This document shows positions 15,015-16,168 of a stretch of 16,168 nt of DNA, one piece after another. This DNA comes from Willaertia magna (lineage: Eukaryota > Heterolobosea > Eutetramitea > Acrasida > Naegleriidae), in the NCBI GenBank assembly GCA_902984215.1, contig CADWAF010005080.1, positions 1-16,168 of the forward strand. The letters are read 5' to 3'. The notes below the pieces were generated by a model. That model worked only from the letters and a program-made list of their open reading frames with translations. It searched no databases and was not told the origin of the DNA. A program made the translations under genes and the position numbers. Position 1 is the stretch's first letter, and every line of letters begins with the position of its first letter.

Positions 15015-15827
15015 ATGAGCAAGTACAACATTGGTATAATTGGTGCAGGACATATTGGTTCAGTTTTGGCCAAACATTTAGTAAAACAAGGACATTCTGT
15101 TGTGATTGCAAACTCACGCGGTCCAGAAACGTTGAAAGCAGTCGAAAAAGAAACAGGAGCTAAAGCTGTTCACGTAACAGAAACTATCAAAGATATTGTC
15201 ATTGTCACCATTCCATTCAATAGTATTAAATTACTACCAAAGAATTTGTTTAACAATGCTCCAAAGAATTTGGTTGTGATAGACACATGCAATTACTATC
15301 CAGGATTCAGAGATGAGGCAGTAGAAGTGTTAGATAATCAATCCATGACACATAGTCAATATGTCTCCCAAGTGATTGGCCATCCTGTCATTAAGGTTTT
15401 CAATACCATAAGTACGTATAGCTTGGAATTTAAAGCTACACAAAATAGTGAAGAAAGAGTTGCCTTACCAATTGCTGGAGATGATCAAACAGCCAAAGCA
15501 ATTGTTTTTGATTTAGTTGTCTCGATTGGATTTGATCCAGTTGATGCTGGATCATTGTCTGATTCATGGAGACAACAACCAGGCACTCCATGTTATTGTT
15601 GCGATTGGAATAAGGAACAATTAAACAAAACATTATTACAAGCTGACAGATCTACCACTTTAAAAAATCTTGCACAACAATTCAAACTTTACAGCGAAAT
15701 CCTTCAAGAATTTAATAAGAATAGAGGAGGAGTAAATTTGGGTCTACAACAAATGCTAGACGAGGGAGGAAATGAAATAAATGAGAAATTAATTGACATT
15801 AATCGTTCATTTACACAACAACACTGA
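15015..15827 (+). CDS. NADP-binding oxidoreductase, F420-dependent NADP reductase-like family (COG2085 type)
   Basis: This is an intronless, 270-aa protein. The Rossmann start is IGIIGAGHIGSVLAKHL with the GxGxxG glycines at 10, 12 and 15. NSRG (33-36) after the second strand is the family's NADP 2'-phosphate-binding loop. Later family blocks are VVIDTCNYYPGF, VIGHPVIKVFNTI, LPIAGDD, IGFDPVDAGSLSDSWRQQPGTPCY. This order is that of bacterial 'NADPH-dependent F420 reductase-like' proteins, which are common in bacteria and whose true substrates are mostly unknown. Amoebae do not make F420, so the substrate is probably another oxidised compound. The last 60 residues extend beyond the usual bacterial end. 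The stop is TGA, while all other resolved genes here use TAA. Bacterial origin by transfer is plausible. AATAAA lies at 15853-15858. Confidence 0.9.
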   Translation: MSKYNIGIIGAGHIGSVLAKHLVKQGHSVVIANSRGPETLKAVEKETGAKAVHVTETIKDIVIVTIPFNSIKLLPKNLFNNAPKNLVVIDTCNYYPGFRDEAVEVLDNQSMTHSQYVSQVIGHPVIKVFNTISTYSLEFKATQNSEERVALPIAGDDQTAKAIVFDLVVSIGFDPVDAGSLSDSWRQQPGTPCYCCDWNKEQLNKTLLQADRSTTLKNLAQQFKLYSEILQEFNKNRGGVNLGLQQMLDEGGNEINEKLIDINRSFTQQH

Positions 15828-15852
15828 ATCTATTGTAAATTAATTATTGATA

Positions 15853-15858
15853 AATAAA
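15853..15858 (+). terminator. Poly(A) signal of the oxidoreductase gene
   Basis: AATAAA lies 26 nt after the TGA stop, in an A/T-rich stretch. This is the only candidate close to this gene. Confidence 0.4.
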
Positions 15859-15942
15859 TGAATATAACATTTAAAACACAAAAATGTAAAATTTGTCAAG
15901 CATCATTGTGAAAAAAATGTTTTAACTCATCAAAATTAAAAA

Positions 15943-16168
15943 ATGTTTCAAGCCTCTGTAATTATTCTATCTCCAAGTTTCGTTCCGAAAGTAATGACAC
16001 CATCATTACAAGAAGAAGAAAGATTATCTATTTTAAGATTAACAGAAAATAATAATTTATTTATTAACAATAATAATAATACTTTACATTCCGTTAATAA
16101 TAATAAACCACATCACCATCATGCTACTTCCTCTTCTATTACTTCTACTACTTCTTCTTCTTCTTCAT
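15943..16168 (+). CDS. 5' part of an Asn/Ser-rich protein, cut by the window edge
   Basis: An open frame starts at an ATG after AAATTAAAAA and stays open for 75 codons to the end of the window. The first 35 residues look ordered (MFQASVIILSPSFVPKVM, then LQEEERLSILRLTE). After that come Asn runs encoded by AAT repeats, four His, and a Ser/Thr run encoded by TCT/ACT repeats. A nearer ATG at 15917 is followed soon by a stop (TAA at 15923) and is not used. The function cannot be told from this fragment. Confidence 0.6.
   Translation, partial: MFQASVIILSPSFVPKVMTPSLQEEERLSILRLTENNNLFINNNNNTLHSVNNNKPHHHHATSSSITSTTSSSSS

Noticed and set aside
15436..15633. Minus-strand Gln-rich open frame
   Set aside because: It is antisense to the conserved C-terminal half of the oxidoreductase.

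Overview
The window is a piece of nuclear chromosome from an AT-rich, intron-poor unicellular eukaryote, most likely a free-living amoeba or amoeboflagellate. Heterolobosea of the Naegleria type and some Amoebozoa both fit, and the sequence alone does not decide between them. The evidence is short spliceosomal introns (mostly 42-70 nt, nearly all starting GTAAGT), AAAATG start contexts, TAA as almost the only stop codon, Asn/Gln/Ser homopolymers, and eukaryote-only families (coronin, phospholipid scramblase, TIPIN/Swi3, F-box, RGS/SAM). Twelve protein genes cover about 86% of the bases, so intergenic spaces are short. No rRNA, tRNA, CRISPR array or transposon was seen.

Layout from left to right. 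Minus strand: a two-exon sterol delta-7 reductase (DHCR7-like, 94-1387) and a three-exon phospholipid scramblase (1614-2418). The scramblase is divergent from a plus-strand TIPIN/Swi3 replication-fork protein (2585-3604), which has a textbook E2F-type site just upstream. Next comes plus-strand coronin (3886-5253). It runs tail to tail, with only 16 nt between the stop codons, into a minus-strand seven-bladed WD40 plus coiled-coil protein (5270-7976). Four more minus-strand genes follow: an unidentified lysine-rich protein with D-box and KEN-box motifs (8023-9248), a small predicted secreted protein (9459-9929), an RGS-like/SAM protein (10043-10789), and a large unidentified protein with a Gln/His tract (11338-13749). 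The last three genes are on the plus strand: an F-box protein (13943-14824), a bacterial-type NADP-binding oxidoreductase (15015-15827), and the first 75 codons of a Asn/Ser-rich protein cut by the window edge (from 15943).

The genes do not form a pathway. There are three loose themes: membrane lipids (DHCR7, scramblase), actin and WD40/coiled-coil scaffolds (coronin and its neighbour), and the cell cycle (TIPIN and the degron-bearing gene, which share a TTCCCGCC element upstream). The points most worth checking are the degron-bearing gene with a possible 30-nt terminal intron, the shared E2F-like sites, the overlapping 3' ends of coronin and the WD40 gene, poly(A) signals that touch stop codons, and the probable bacterial origin of the oxidoreductase. 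I see no evidence for a wholly new multi-gene system here.
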